Source: Fomitopsis serialis (Eukaryota > Basidiomycota > Agaricomycetes > Polyporales > Fomitopsidaceae). Taken from it: DNA of 64,000 nt. The stretch spans positions 1,021,753-1,085,752 of the forward strand of contig NW_025954965.1 of NCBI RefSeq assembly GCF_022376445.1, in the 5' to 3' direction. The notes under the pieces were generated by a model. That model did not search any database and was not told the origin of the DNA. It worked only from the letters and a program-made list of their open reading frames with translations. Both the position numbers and the translations under genes were made by a program. Below, piece after piece: positions 12,167-22,811 of the stretch. How positions within the stretch are numbered: position 1 is the first letter of the stretch; every line of letters begins with the position of its first letter.

Positions 12167-12642
12167 GTCGGAGTCCTTTGGTGGTGCGTGCCAACGACGA
12201 CTCACTTCTGTTGCAGTCAGGGTAGGTTTGAATGGTCAAGACGGTGGCAATACCTGTGCAAGAGCAGACGTTGCTGCACCCACTCGCGTGAGATGGATTC
12301 CGCTGCGCGTGACGCCGTGAATACGCGTGTCCGTCGTGCCCAACGCCGCGTTCTCAATGCGCGATTGCGTGCTGTGGTATTGCTGCGTGGGTCCCGGCTG
12401 TGACCACCATTCGAACCGTCGTCTCTCGTTTCTAATGCGCGTCGAACAAGGCTCAGGGAGTGGTGGGGGCGACACGCAGGGCGCTGAGGGAGGTGATCCC
12501 GGTCGACCAAATATGGCATGCGCGCTCCGAGCGGGCGAGGCGGTCGAGCGGTCGTCCGACCCTATCCCACATCCATCCTCCTCCCCTTCAGCCCCGCCGG
12601 CACCGCTCTTCTCATCGTCCTCCGCATCGGCGGTTCACGAGC
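12167..12642. promoter_or_regulatory. Divergent promoter region, CTLH gene / PQ-loop transporter
   Basis: 476 bp between divergent start codons. Both strands have open frames here, but none resembles a SPRY domain or another known family. I take it as a shared promoter. A missed 5' exon of either gene cannot be excluded. Confidence 0.45.
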
Positions 12643-14498
12643 ATGGTAGGACCAGCGAGTCTCAGTGATGTCCTCGGGTATGCGTCGATAGCCAGCTGGC
12701 TTGGTGCTCAATTTCCGTGAGTCACTTCAAGGACATGGTCGCGTGTCATTGACTTGCGAGCTCAGACAGGTCGTCGAGAATATTCGCAGGCAGTCGGCGG
12801 ACGGTCTTGCGCTACCATTTTGCTCAACTGGGCTCTAGGTATGTATGTCGACCAAGCCATCGTCGTGCGCCATAACAGCGTTCGCTTGCGTCTTAGGTGA
12901 TGCTACGAACCTTATTGGCTGCGTCCTCACCCATCAATTGCCGTTCCAAGTGCGTCGTCAAACTTATTGTTCAGACTTAAGGCTCACCAGGTTCTATGCG
13001 TGCAGACATGGCTAGCAGCGTATTTCTGCTTCGTCGACTTCAGCCTCCTCAGCCAGTACTTCTACTACAGGCACAAGTTCCCATCCAAACCTCCGCCCTA
13101 CTTATCGGTTCGCTCCCGAACTACGTCGACGGCTACCACACACCGCCTCTCCACCGAGCGCGAAGCTACGCATTATCGCGCGCTTTCAAACGTAGCGGCG
13201 AATGTCGCTGCCGCTGCCGCTCTCGTCGCTGAGCAGGAGGAGCATGCTCGATGGCATCGACATAGCCTTGAGCGTGTCCCGCATTCAGCCTTTGAAGCAC
13301 GGGAACTTCTCGCGGAGGAAGATGATGATGTCGACGAAGAGGGGCTCGCGCGCCTCGCTGATAGCTTCCATTCTGAGGGCGGTCGCTCAGGACGCCGGAA
13401 GAAGGTCTCCTGGAGTCAAGAGCGTGGTGGGAGCGTAGGTCGACACGGGCAGGGGACGATGTCGCCGCCAAGCAGGGTACACACATCCTTGCAGATGAGC
13501 ATACCGCCTCAGGTGGAAGAACTGGACCCGCTTGTGCGAGGTCGACCGCTCTCACGCGACATGCCTGCTGAAGAGGAGGCGCAATGGTCGGCTTCACAGA
13601 GGCGAAGTTCACGAGCAAGTCGGAAAGGCGCGAGCATGGTGTTCTTGGGGGTGTGGGCACTGTTTGGTGTCGGAACATTGTTGAATGGGCAACGAGGTCT
13701 TCCATCGACCACGGCTCTGGCAGACCGGGGCGAGTACTGTCCCCAGCTGACGCTATATTGCCTACGTTCGGGGAGAGATGCCCGTTGCATACGTCGACAC
13801 GCATCCACGCTCCGCGGACATCGATACCGCCGCAATTTCTACACATGCTGCCGACAATACAGACCATACCGCTACCAAACAGCCAGAACATTCAACTGAG
13901 TTCATCATTGGACGCATATCCGCTTGGATATGTACGACACTTTACCTCACGTCCCGATTGCCTCAGATCTGGAAGAATGTGAGTGTATGTGGCTTGTCCT
14001 TGGAGCAATACTGACCATCGCCTTTAGTTCGTCCGTAAATCTGTGGAGGTATGCTATTTGATGGCATTCTCGAAGCCTGGATACGAAACTCACGTCGTGT
14101 TGCAGGGCCTTTCGATATATTTATTCATTTTCGCATTCCTGGGCAATCTCTTCTACGTCGCATCGATCCTCACATCTCCAAACTGGGCTCCCGGAGCCGG
14201 CAGCATCTGCATTCATCAAAGAAAGTATTCCGTGCGTATCCCTACTGTGTCTAGTGATGCATTTACCTGACCAACGCGTAGATATTTGCTTGGTAGCGGT
14301 GGCACGCTCATGTTCGACATCACTATCGTCGCGCAGTCTGTCATCTACAAAGCAAAGACGCACCGTGGCCGGCGCAGTTCCCGGTCATTAGCTGCAGAAG
14401 AGGAGGGCTTACTGAGTGCCGGCGCGACTGGCACCGAAGACGTTACCACTCCATCGCGCAGGCGGACCGGCATGTCAGCGGATTCGACGACGTTGTGA
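12643..14498 (+). CDS. PQ-loop repeat membrane protein, vacuolar basic amino acid transporter type (YPQ/PQLC2-like)
   Basis: Seven-helix PQ-loop family protein. Fungal Ypq1-3/Rtc2 and animal PQLC2 export cationic amino acids from the vacuole or lysosome. The start at 12643 gives MVGPASLSDVLGYASIASWL. Splicing yields the first PQ motif (GAQFPQVVENIRRQS), then GDATNLIGCVLTHQLPFQ and a helix TWLAAYFCFVDFSLLSQYFY. A long acidic, serine-rich loop (about 13080-13900) follows, as in fungal YPQ proteins. The second PQ motif is LYLTSRLPQIWKN, then a helix with LSIYLFIFAFLGNLFYVASI, and a stop at 14498. Three one-base losses break the frame: TTTT at 12818-12821 (needed for LPFLLNWALG), GGGG at 13727-13730, and near 13772-13779. 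I read these as assembly errors. Confidence 0.88.
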
Positions 14499-14787
14499 TT
14501 CATTGACCGTTTCGCTCGGAATCTGCTATGTGTTCGCATTGGGACTGTGCACATTGTAGATCTAGATCCACATCGTATCGTAGTTGCATTCCAGTAGTCG
14601 CTGTATCTGTATGTCGTGCATCGATGCAGATCGTCGGACGTGATTGAGGCTGCGCATTGTAGGGCCTTGTGGGTGCGGCCAGTCTGCCACACTACAAACA
14701 AGCGCACACAGGTCGACCGTCATGCCCACTGGTGACTTGGGACTTGGCTAGAAAGCCTGACAATCGTCCCTTGCATACTCCAGTGTC
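14499..14787. promoter_or_regulatory. Intergenic region between PQ-loop gene and LIN1
   Basis: 289 bp between two tandem plus-strand genes. It should hold the 3' end of one and the promoter of the other. I see no further structure. Confidence 0.4.
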
Positions 14788-16032
14788 ATGTCAGCCGCAG
14801 CGCGACCACCTCGCAAACGCGCAGCCACTTCAAGCGAGGACGTCCCAGGACCATCCAAAGGTCCTCAGAAGAAGACCAGATTCGTCGAACCGCAGGACGA
14901 TCCTGTAAACTTTGCGGAGGAGGTCGACGCTAACCTCGAGACGCGCCAACGAAGGGGGCACGTCAAGACCGAGGGCTACGAGTCTGATTCCAGTGACGAT
15001 GGCGAGGGCGTAGTACCGAGCAGGCGCCCTGGCGCGGACAAGGCAGCTGAGGACGAGGATGAGGAATGTTCGCCATGGGTGAGAAGGAGGAGGAGAAGGC
15101 GGAGGAGAGCGGGAAGAAAGAACAGAAGTTCTTGCGACTAGGGGACATCGAGGGACAGGAGTTTCACGAGCAAACGTCCGACAGGTCAGAGACCGAAGAC
15201 GAACCGGTGGACGAGGACGACGCGGAGCAGCGGAAGAAGGCGGGTATGGGGTTGAGCTCTCGTCTTTCAACATGCGGGAGGAGATGGAAGAGGGCAAGTT
15301 CGCGGAGGACGGGACCTATGTCCGCACGTTCGACCCACATGCGGCGCACGATCGCTGGATGGAGGGGCTGGATGAGACGGAGATCAAGAAGGCGCGACGG
15401 AACCACCGGCTGAGGGAGAGGGAGCAGAGGCAGAAGCAGAAGGCCGAGGAGGAGGAGATGCAGCAGATGGGAGGCAGACCGGATATCGAGAAGCAGCTGG
15501 CCGGGATGCTGAAGAAAGGCGAGACCGTGTTGGAGGCGTTGCAACGTTTCGGTGCGCAGGCGAAGAATAGCGCAAGTAAGCGCAGGTACGTCCAGTCCCT
15601 TCTGGACTTGACCGTGTCCTGACTTGAATTTAGTGGGAAGCCCAACAACAAACGGAAGGGCGATTTCGCAGACTCGATTCAGGTCGACAAGACACCGAAA
15701 GCTCCATCTGACATTGACCATATCACCCATCTCGCCTCCACCTCATGGGGCTCGGCGACGTCGATATTTACTCGAAGACATACGAGGAACTCGTACGGTC
15801 TGTGCGATCCTCTGGAAACGTGGATCCGTCTTGGGTGCCACCCTCCGCCGACGTCAAGTTCGAATACAAGTGGGCTGTGCCTGACAGCTCTGGGCAGGAC
15901 GGTCAGGTATTCGGGCCGTTTGGAGAGGAAGAGTTACAGGTTTGGTTCAAGGCGGGGTATTTTGGTACAGCAGGGGAGAAGGTGCAAGTGAGGAAAGTGA
16001 TGGCGACTGGGGAACATGGGACGAAGCTGTGA
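14788..16032 (+). CDS. LIN1: U5 snRNP GYF-domain protein LIN1/CD2BP2
   Basis: Homologue of yeast Lin1/Snu40 and human CD2BP2 (U5-52K), which associate with the U5 snRNP before tri-snRNP assembly. The N-terminus is basic (SAAARPPRKRAATSSED), with a nuclear-signal-like PKKKT-type patch. The middle is very acidic and charged. It contains the conserved stretch SFNMREEMEEGKFAEDGTYV, followed by DPHAAHDRWMEGLDETEIKK. The C-terminus is the GYF domain: FEYKW, then GQVFGPFGEEELQVWFKAGY and the end EHGTKL at 16032. One intron near 15585-15634. Three single-base losses break the frame: near 15061-15070, near 15252-15256 (FELSSF restored by one base) and at 15738-15743 (STLMGLGD). All are next to short runs. 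Confidence 0.9.
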
Positions 16033-16305
16033 CATAGCTTCTTGACGCGAGCTCTTCGACGCCCACATCGCAGAACCGCCCACATCGCAGGACCCGCAGG
16101 ACACATTGACGCTTGACGTGTATCATCAGCTTGTAATCATAGTCGTCCAGCCCATCTACCTTCGACAGGCAGTAATGCTCCATTTGTTTACCTGTTCAGT
16201 TCGTTACAACAGCTATGTACTATACAACATCCCTATACCCGTCCAAGTTGAAGTCCGTACAGCAAACCTTTGAGACGCAAGAGGCCGTGAAAGAACCAAG
16301 AAATA

Positions 16306-19300
16306 CTAGTGACTGATATACTGGAACACAAATGATACTTCTGGCAGCCCGACCTCAGCGCGCAAGAGGTCATCGTGATTGTTCTTGAGCTCAGTGTTGG
16401 TGAAGTGATTCCATCTGCGATGCAACATCAGTCAGCGTGTTCAGATTATTCACATATTCCGACACTTACGTGCTTGCGTCGCCATATAACAATGCAGGTG
16501 CCTTGATGACCTGCCTCCCGTCCTTGCAGCGCTTGCACTTGAACGTCTCATGCGTCTCGCAGATTGTCTTCTCGTTGAAAAGGAACAGCTTCCGCAGGGA
16601 GTCGAGGGAGAAATGGCGCTCGGCATCCTCCTTCTCGTCCACCACTGCCGATGAGAGGGCTTGCTTGGATGCCTGCCGTTGGAAATTTTCTCCTCGATGG
16701 TGCCTGTCGAGATGAAGCGGTACACGAAGCCTGATGCTCTGCGTGTAAGCCGCGATAAAAGGGGGAAATCCCTGCAGACTTACATTCTTTCTTCTGGCCA
16801 TCACGCCATACACGGGCCAATGCTTGCTGATCGGCAGCAGGGTTCCAGTCTGTAAAATTGTCAGCAGGGGCAACATATAGACAGAGGAGGGAACTGACCA
16901 GGGTCAAAGAGGATGAGTCGGTTCGCGCCGATCAAGTTGATACCACATCCACCGGCCTTGCTGCTCAGCAAGAAGACGAACTCCTTTCCATCGGGGTCGT
17001 TGAACTGGTCGACCAACTTCTGGCGCTTGTTGATGGTCTGTGTGCCATCGAGGCGGAAATAGCCGTACCTATGGAGGTGTTCATGTCATGCTAGGTGAGT
17101 CGGGTCGCAGTAGCTCACTTCTTACTCCTCAAGAGCTTCTCAAAGAGGTCGAGCGTCTGGGTGTAGTTGCTGATCAAGACGATCTTGTCATTCGTCTCCG
17201 TGCGGATGCGATGCAAGAACCTAGCCAATAGCACGTTCAGACGTTGAGAGAACGCATACATTCTGACACTCACCTTTCCAACACAACGAACTTGCCGCCC
17301 CACTCGCAGTGCACGGTCTGGTCTCTGCCCTTGCTCCTCGCGATTGAACCTGCGCCGTTGAAATCGGCAGGAGCAACTTCTCGGAGCCACGCAAATCATT
17401 GGGCAGTTCCAGTAGTTCAGGGTGGTTGCAAAGCTTTTCAAGATGTTGATCGCTTTGAGTGGCTGCGAATTTACGCCCCGGAGGAGTGCCTGGATTTCGG
17501 GGACGAAATGAAGAGTCGATAGAGGGATAGTTGGAACTCTGAGAGGCCACAGAACACGACTTGCTCGTATTTCACGGGCACTGGTGAGAAACGCAGTGTC
17601 AGCAAGTGTCCTCCTGATATATGCGGTTGGGACGAGCTCCAGGTACGTACAATATTTGGAGAGAAGGTCGTTCGTACGCCGGATGATGAATTTGGAGACC
17701 AGGGCGCCGAGTTCTTTTAGCTTCTTCTCACTCTCTGCCTTCATGGCATCGCTCGCATCGGCATCGCGCCCTCGGATGATTACATTCTCGAAATTCTTCC
17801 TGAAGTCGTTCTTCGAGCCCAGAAGTTCGGGTTCGCAAAGTTCAGAAGGGAGAAATACTCTGATAGATCGTTCTGAGCGTGGCTGAGTTAGTCATCGGCT
17901 CAGATCTGACATACGGACAGACGAACCTGAATGGGGGTACCTGACAGGATGACACGTCGCTTCACGTTAAGGCCACACAGAGCCTGGAACGTTTGGGACT
18001 CTAGGAGCATCAGGGCAGATCATACTCGAGTGAATATGATAGCTTACCAGAGTTTTTCAGCCGGTGTCCTTCGTCGCACAGCAACAACCCGATGACGCAG
18101 TTCGCGAGGTGTACAGAAAGCGTGCGTAGAGTCTCGTACGAGACGATCATGACTGGGAAAGGGTTTCGTATATGACGCCGAGACGCTGCAGGGAAGGAGC
18201 TGACCTGGTTGGGACACGCTCCTACCTCCTGCGGCGACCCATCGCGCGACCCGTTCCAGCATCTCCGCTTTACCTCCTTTCCGTCTATAGCAAGCGGGGA
18301 GATGGCGTCCTTACCCAGCCACTTGGCTGAATGCTGTCAGACGGACTTAACAGCGCAGATTTAAGGACGACCAACCAAGTTCGTTTGCCCAGTTCCTCAC
18401 GAGACTGGCCGGGCACGCGATGATGCACTTCTCGATGGTACCCTTGCCCGCGTGCGGGGACTGCTTTAGCAAGGTCCACATGAGGGCGATACATTGAAGG
18501 GTTTTGCCAAGACCCATCTCGTCAGCCATAATGCATCCGTACTGATTCTCGACTACCATGCCGGTCGTACACCTGTACAAGAACTTTGGCGAGTTGATAG
18601 CGGGTCGAAAGGAATACGGATCCTGACTCACCTTGACGCCCTCGACTTGATGTGGTCGTAGGACCTTGCACAGACGGGGATCAATGACGACGGCGACCTT
18701 GTCGTTGTGTTTCTTCTTCTCCTTGCCGCCGCCGAGGAGCTCCTTCAGGCTCTTATGCGGGTTGTACATGCCTGCAGTCTTTTCGCGAGCCTCTTGAGCA
18801 GCCTTCTCTTTCGCCTCCTCCTTCTCTCGCTCTCTGCGTTCCTCGTCTGTCTCCCTGCATCAACGGTTGGATCATAAAGGACAATCGCATGGTCTTCCAT
18901 AGGATCGTGCAGCGGTCGTGGGATGATGTTTGCGAGCGGACGGATACCAAGAGCAGCATTGGATGGCGTAACAAGAACAACTGCGCCGTCCTTGGTTCTC
19001 ATCTCTGGGATGGAAAATTTGCGAGCAACTTCGCTGAAAGGCTTGGCCTTGAACACAGGATAGTGGACGACATTGCTATCTCGCGGTCGCTCGGGGAAGC
19101 CATTCTTATCAAGCTTTTTCTTTTCTTCTTGGGGGCGTCGTCGCCTTCCGAGCCCGACTCGTCGGAATGTCTCTGCTGATCCTTGTAGTCCGCTCGTTTT
19201 CGCTTGCGCGCGGGCTGATTGCGCTGGACAAGGCTAGTTGGGGGCTTGAATGGCTTGTTGATGCGAGAGCTCTCCTGGAGACGGTCGACAGCTTTGCCAT

Positions 19301-19328
19301 CTGAGGTAACGGGCACACGTCGCAGCAT
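16306..19328 (-). CDS. RAD54: DNA repair and recombination protein RAD54 (SNF2-family translocase)
   Basis: ATP-driven dsDNA translocase that works with Rad51 in homologous recombination. The start at 19328 gives [20 protein letters not shown], followed by a basic tail region with [13 protein letters not shown]. Rad54-specific [20 protein letters not shown] follows, then [20 protein letters not shown] and [19 protein letters not shown]. Walker A is [19 protein letters not shown] (near 18500-18540). The DEAH-like motif is [11 protein letters not shown] (near 18045-18080). The helicase C half includes [22 protein letters not shown] sequence (near 17130-17190) and the Rad54 zinc-finger-like [17 protein letters not shown] (near 16500-16560). 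The stop is at 16306. At least eight short introns. It is divergent from the chromodomain gene, with start codons about 300 bp apart. Confidence 0.95.
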
Positions 19329-19630
19329 GGCGGGGATAGACCCGTCCGAGGCAAAGGGACGCAAGCTGCGACTCAGCGGAGCGGGAAACGACACAGGCTG
19401 TGGCGGCGCCCGTGATACCACCAACGCGACGCGTGTGTGGCGCGTGACCGCGTGGCCTAGTTTGACTGTTCCCGAATCGGGAAAAGACCCTGCGCTGACA
19501 TCGGCGCCTGTTGGGAACTGAACGCGACCGCGAACAACTCGCGCGGCTCTCAACCCTTCTCACTCCCCCGTCGTCGGTGCGTGTCGTTCGTCCTTCGTCT
19601 CGCGCGGACTCGTCTCGGGTACCCCAGGTC
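19329..19630. promoter_or_regulatory. Shared divergent promoter, RAD54 / chromodomain gene
   Basis: Only 302 bp separates the two start codons, so the promoters must overlap. An ACGCGT (MluI cell-cycle box) is present at 19429-19434. Yeast RAD54 is cell-cycle regulated, but the hexamer alone is weak evidence. Confidence 0.5.
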
Positions 19631-22338
19631 ATGTCGGGCGAGGAGTACGAAGTCGGTCAGTAGCCCACGTCCTGTCGCCGGTTTGGTTGTCTTACAGCGA
19701 TACCGTGCCAGAGGCGATCCATCGTGCCACAGTCCTCATAGGAAAGCAGAGGAGGAAAACATGGGTGAGTACCGAGTTGTAGCATCGAGCTCATGAACTA
19801 AATGTCTTCCAGAGCTACTATGTAAAGGTTAGCCTACCCACACCTTTGTCATAATCCGCATATAGTGATTAACTCCGACAGTGGAAGAATTATGGCCCAG
19901 CAGACAACACGTTCGTTCAATCTGCGCTGCGTATTGTAGTCTGCGCTGACTAGACCATGACAGTTGGGAGCCACCGGACTCGTTCCGAGGTGGCTCAGAA
20001 CACTTCATCCAGAACTTTTGGACTCGCGCCAACACCGATGGGCGAGATTGGCAAGATCTCTCAATGTTTAAGGCGGGTGAAGAGTTCTTTCCACAGGGCC
20101 CTCCTCGTGGTAAGTCTGGCATGCATGTGATGTAGCCGTTTCTGACCTTCAGGTCAGGCGTCAAAGCCAGACCGAAAAAGGCCCAGGAAACCACAGAGGC
20201 CTATTCGGACCAGCCTCTAGATCGTTGAATGGTCGGAAAACGAGGTGAAGTCCATAATTGCCGACGACGACGACGACGACGACGGACCGAAGAGGAAGCG
20301 TCGTCCATCAGAGGTACTAGACGGTACATCCAACAAACGTCGTCGAGGACGCAAGTCTAACCTCAGGAGAAGAGCTTGATACAACCGCTCGCTCCTCCTC
20401 GCGACGCAAACGTTCGATGCCGGAAATAACTCTGCCGCGAAAACTCGCAATACACTCCTCGAGGCGCAAATCTACGACTCACCGGTCTCCATCTGCGAGC
20501 CGTGCAGCCGTGTCACGGAGTCGTAGCAAGAGCCTGACGACGATTCGACCCCGGATGAGATCTTGCTACAGCCTTCCTCTCTACGGAAGACAAGAACTCG
20601 TCTGTAGATGCTGCTGCAGAGCAGGCAATCGACCTAGATCTGCAATATCCGTCTTCTGCCTCATCGCCCGGTGGATCGGGTCACGCAGATCAATGGGCAT
20701 CAGGCCCCTCTGTCTTCGGTACGCCAATCCTCTTGACAAGCCAAGCCGAACAACCACCGCCCGCGGCTCCCTCGGCGGAGCCCTTGCCGGTTGTTCCTGC
20801 ACATCGTGCTCGCCGGCCCAAAGTCAAGTATACGAGGACCCCCTCCTCGGTGCAGCCGACGCCTCAGGCAGTGCTATCTCCACGAAGGCAAAGGTTATGC
20901 GGCAGAACGGTGCTAGCGCAAAGACACAGTCGACATTGCAGACGGACGTCAGCCCATCTACCGGACCCGTGCGCACCAGTGGGCGTGTGTCAGGCTCAAA
21001 GGCGGGACCGGGGCGAAGTTCTTCGGGACTGATCACCGGGAGCACGTCCTTATTCACAACCGTGAGGGGTAAGCTGCAGTCGGTGAAGGGTAAAGTATTT
21101 CTGGCAGGCGCGCTCAGGTTGAGCCACAAGCACCCGATAGCGGAGGCGAGGAGGATCTTCTGCTATGGCGGACAGCGCAAGAGTTCCAGACGTTGTGGAA
21201 CCTCCGCCTCCGCCACCCACGGGAGAGGAGCTCCTCCGCCAAGCGGGCTACAACGCTGTCGATGCTCAGAATTTGTCTGACTTCGAGGACGACATCGATG
21301 CGCATGGTGAGCCTGATCCAGACCACCCGCAGCCGCAGGGAACGGTGTTTAATGGGTAAGGACCACGTACTCGTGTTGGCCAGCAGGTCTGACTTCTCGC
21401 AGACAACAGACTGTAACTGTGGCCCAGGAACAGTTCATTCTATTCGAGCGGCGCGAATGGAGACAGCGCTGCCGTTGAACAATCCATCACAGTGGAGCAA
21501 GACGTCGCTCAACCGATCCCAGAAAACGACGAGTCCGTAGATGCGCCTCCTGTAGCAGAGGCGTAGCGGAACGCCCGTTCCCGGCGGCGTGGCGGATGTC
21601 GACCATCTTTGGACCTCTGTAAGCGTAACTCCACCGTCGCGACATAGGTTCAACAACTCATCTCTAGGTTCCACAGTGGTTTGGGAAGAGAGACGACATT
21701 GCCCAAAAGGAGGAACCAGCCGAAGAGAATGCTGAAGTGCCGACGTAGGTTGCTGTGGCGATCGAAGTTCGACAGACCACTCACGCATTGCTACAGGTCT
21801 GGAGACTCTACGGGCCATCTTTTCTTGAGCTTGGACTACTCGATCTCCGTGCCTGTGCGCCTCAGGGACATTTATCCCCCGTATCACTTCTGGAGAGCCT
21901 AGGTGCTCAGCCCATCCAGGCCCTCCGGGAAAGTTCTACAAGAACGAGCATGCGCCTACTATCCTGCAGACGTTCCGGTTGGAGGATTCCACTGCGCGTC
22001 TCGTACTCGATCCTGCCGCAGACAACTCGCATCATCAGCACTTCGCCCGCTTCTGCTCTCGCCTCCATGCCGGCGAACTGGTCAGTAACACAGCGATGTC
22101 AGCTCGGTCGACTTATCTGACTATCGCGTTTTCGCAGTTTGTCGAGATGATTGGCGTCAAGCTTCTCGCCATGTATTCATCTGAAAACCGAGCATTGGGT
22201 GAGCGCCTCGGAGCGCCTTCAAACCTGCTCGGTCTCAGCGACAGCGTGCTGGTCGCCCAGGTCGCGATCGAAAACCAGTCAGGTTATGTGGATGCAGTGG
22301 CATATGCAGATAATACACAATGGTCCACTTCGGTGTGA
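19631..22338 (+). CDS. Chromodomain protein, HP1/Chp1-like N-terminus
   Basis: The start at 19631 gives MSGEEYEV. After short introns the chromodomain reads YYVKWKNYGPADNTWEPPDS, with the aromatic and acidic residues expected of a methyl-lysine reader. It continues FRGGSEHFIQNFWTRANTDG. Such domains usually bind H3K9me or H3K27me. Downstream is a run of aspartates from a GAC microsatellite (20262-20284) followed by GPKRKR, then a long low-complexity Ser/Pro/Arg-rich region. The C-terminal part, with KFYKNEHAPTILQTFRLEDS and HFARFCSRLHAGELV, ends near 22338. It looks globular but I do not recognise it. Frames change several times between 20300 and 21900, partly by introns and partly by likely one-base errors. 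Its pairing with RAD54 and nearness to Rad9/Crb2 fit a heterochromatin role, but that is inference. Confidence 0.75.
20262..20284 (+). repeat. GAC trinucleotide microsatellite coding for poly-aspartate
   Basis: About seven GAC units in the chromodomain gene encode an acidic run just before a basic GPKRKR patch. The length probably varies between strains. Confidence 0.8.
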
Positions 22339-22811
22339 AGACGGGCTGCTGCTGACATGCTGCCAACTGACACTTCGTCTGTAGTGTAGTCGCTACTCAT
22401 TAGTCGTGCTATTCTTGTTTTCATGCATTCCTTCCTGCTGCTATGCCAACTTGATTGATGCTGAAGCGCATAATTCATCTAATTATGGTTGCTATTTCAG
22501 TGTACCACAACCAGGTCCTTGGCGCCCTTCGTGTCGTATGAGTCGCGGCAAGCAAGGCAGACTGCCGTTCCGCGGTGCTACGGTATTTCATTGAATGTAT
22601 GGTACATGATCGTCTACAAGTCCAGGCCATTCAATAAGGTATGCAAGCGACAAGGTATATACACGGTACATAGTCAGTCGGGGAATCACGTACTACAATG
22701 AGATACAGTCAAGATAGCGATGCAGATTAGAGTAGACGATAGCTGAAGCATTCCAAGAGCATGCAAGACGGTGATACGAGAGGAGGGATGGTAGCAAGCA
22801 AAACTGCAAGA
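22339..22811. other. Convergent 3' intergenic region
   Basis: 473 bp between the stops of the chromodomain gene and the Rad9/Crb2-like gene. It is AT-richer than the coding sequence. I see nothing beyond expected 3' UTRs. Confidence 0.5.

Noticed and set aside
12217..12519. Minus-strand open frames upstream of the CTLH start as a SPRY domain
   Set aside because: The translated sequence is Arg/Ser-rich and lacks SPRY core motifs. More likely promoter or leader.
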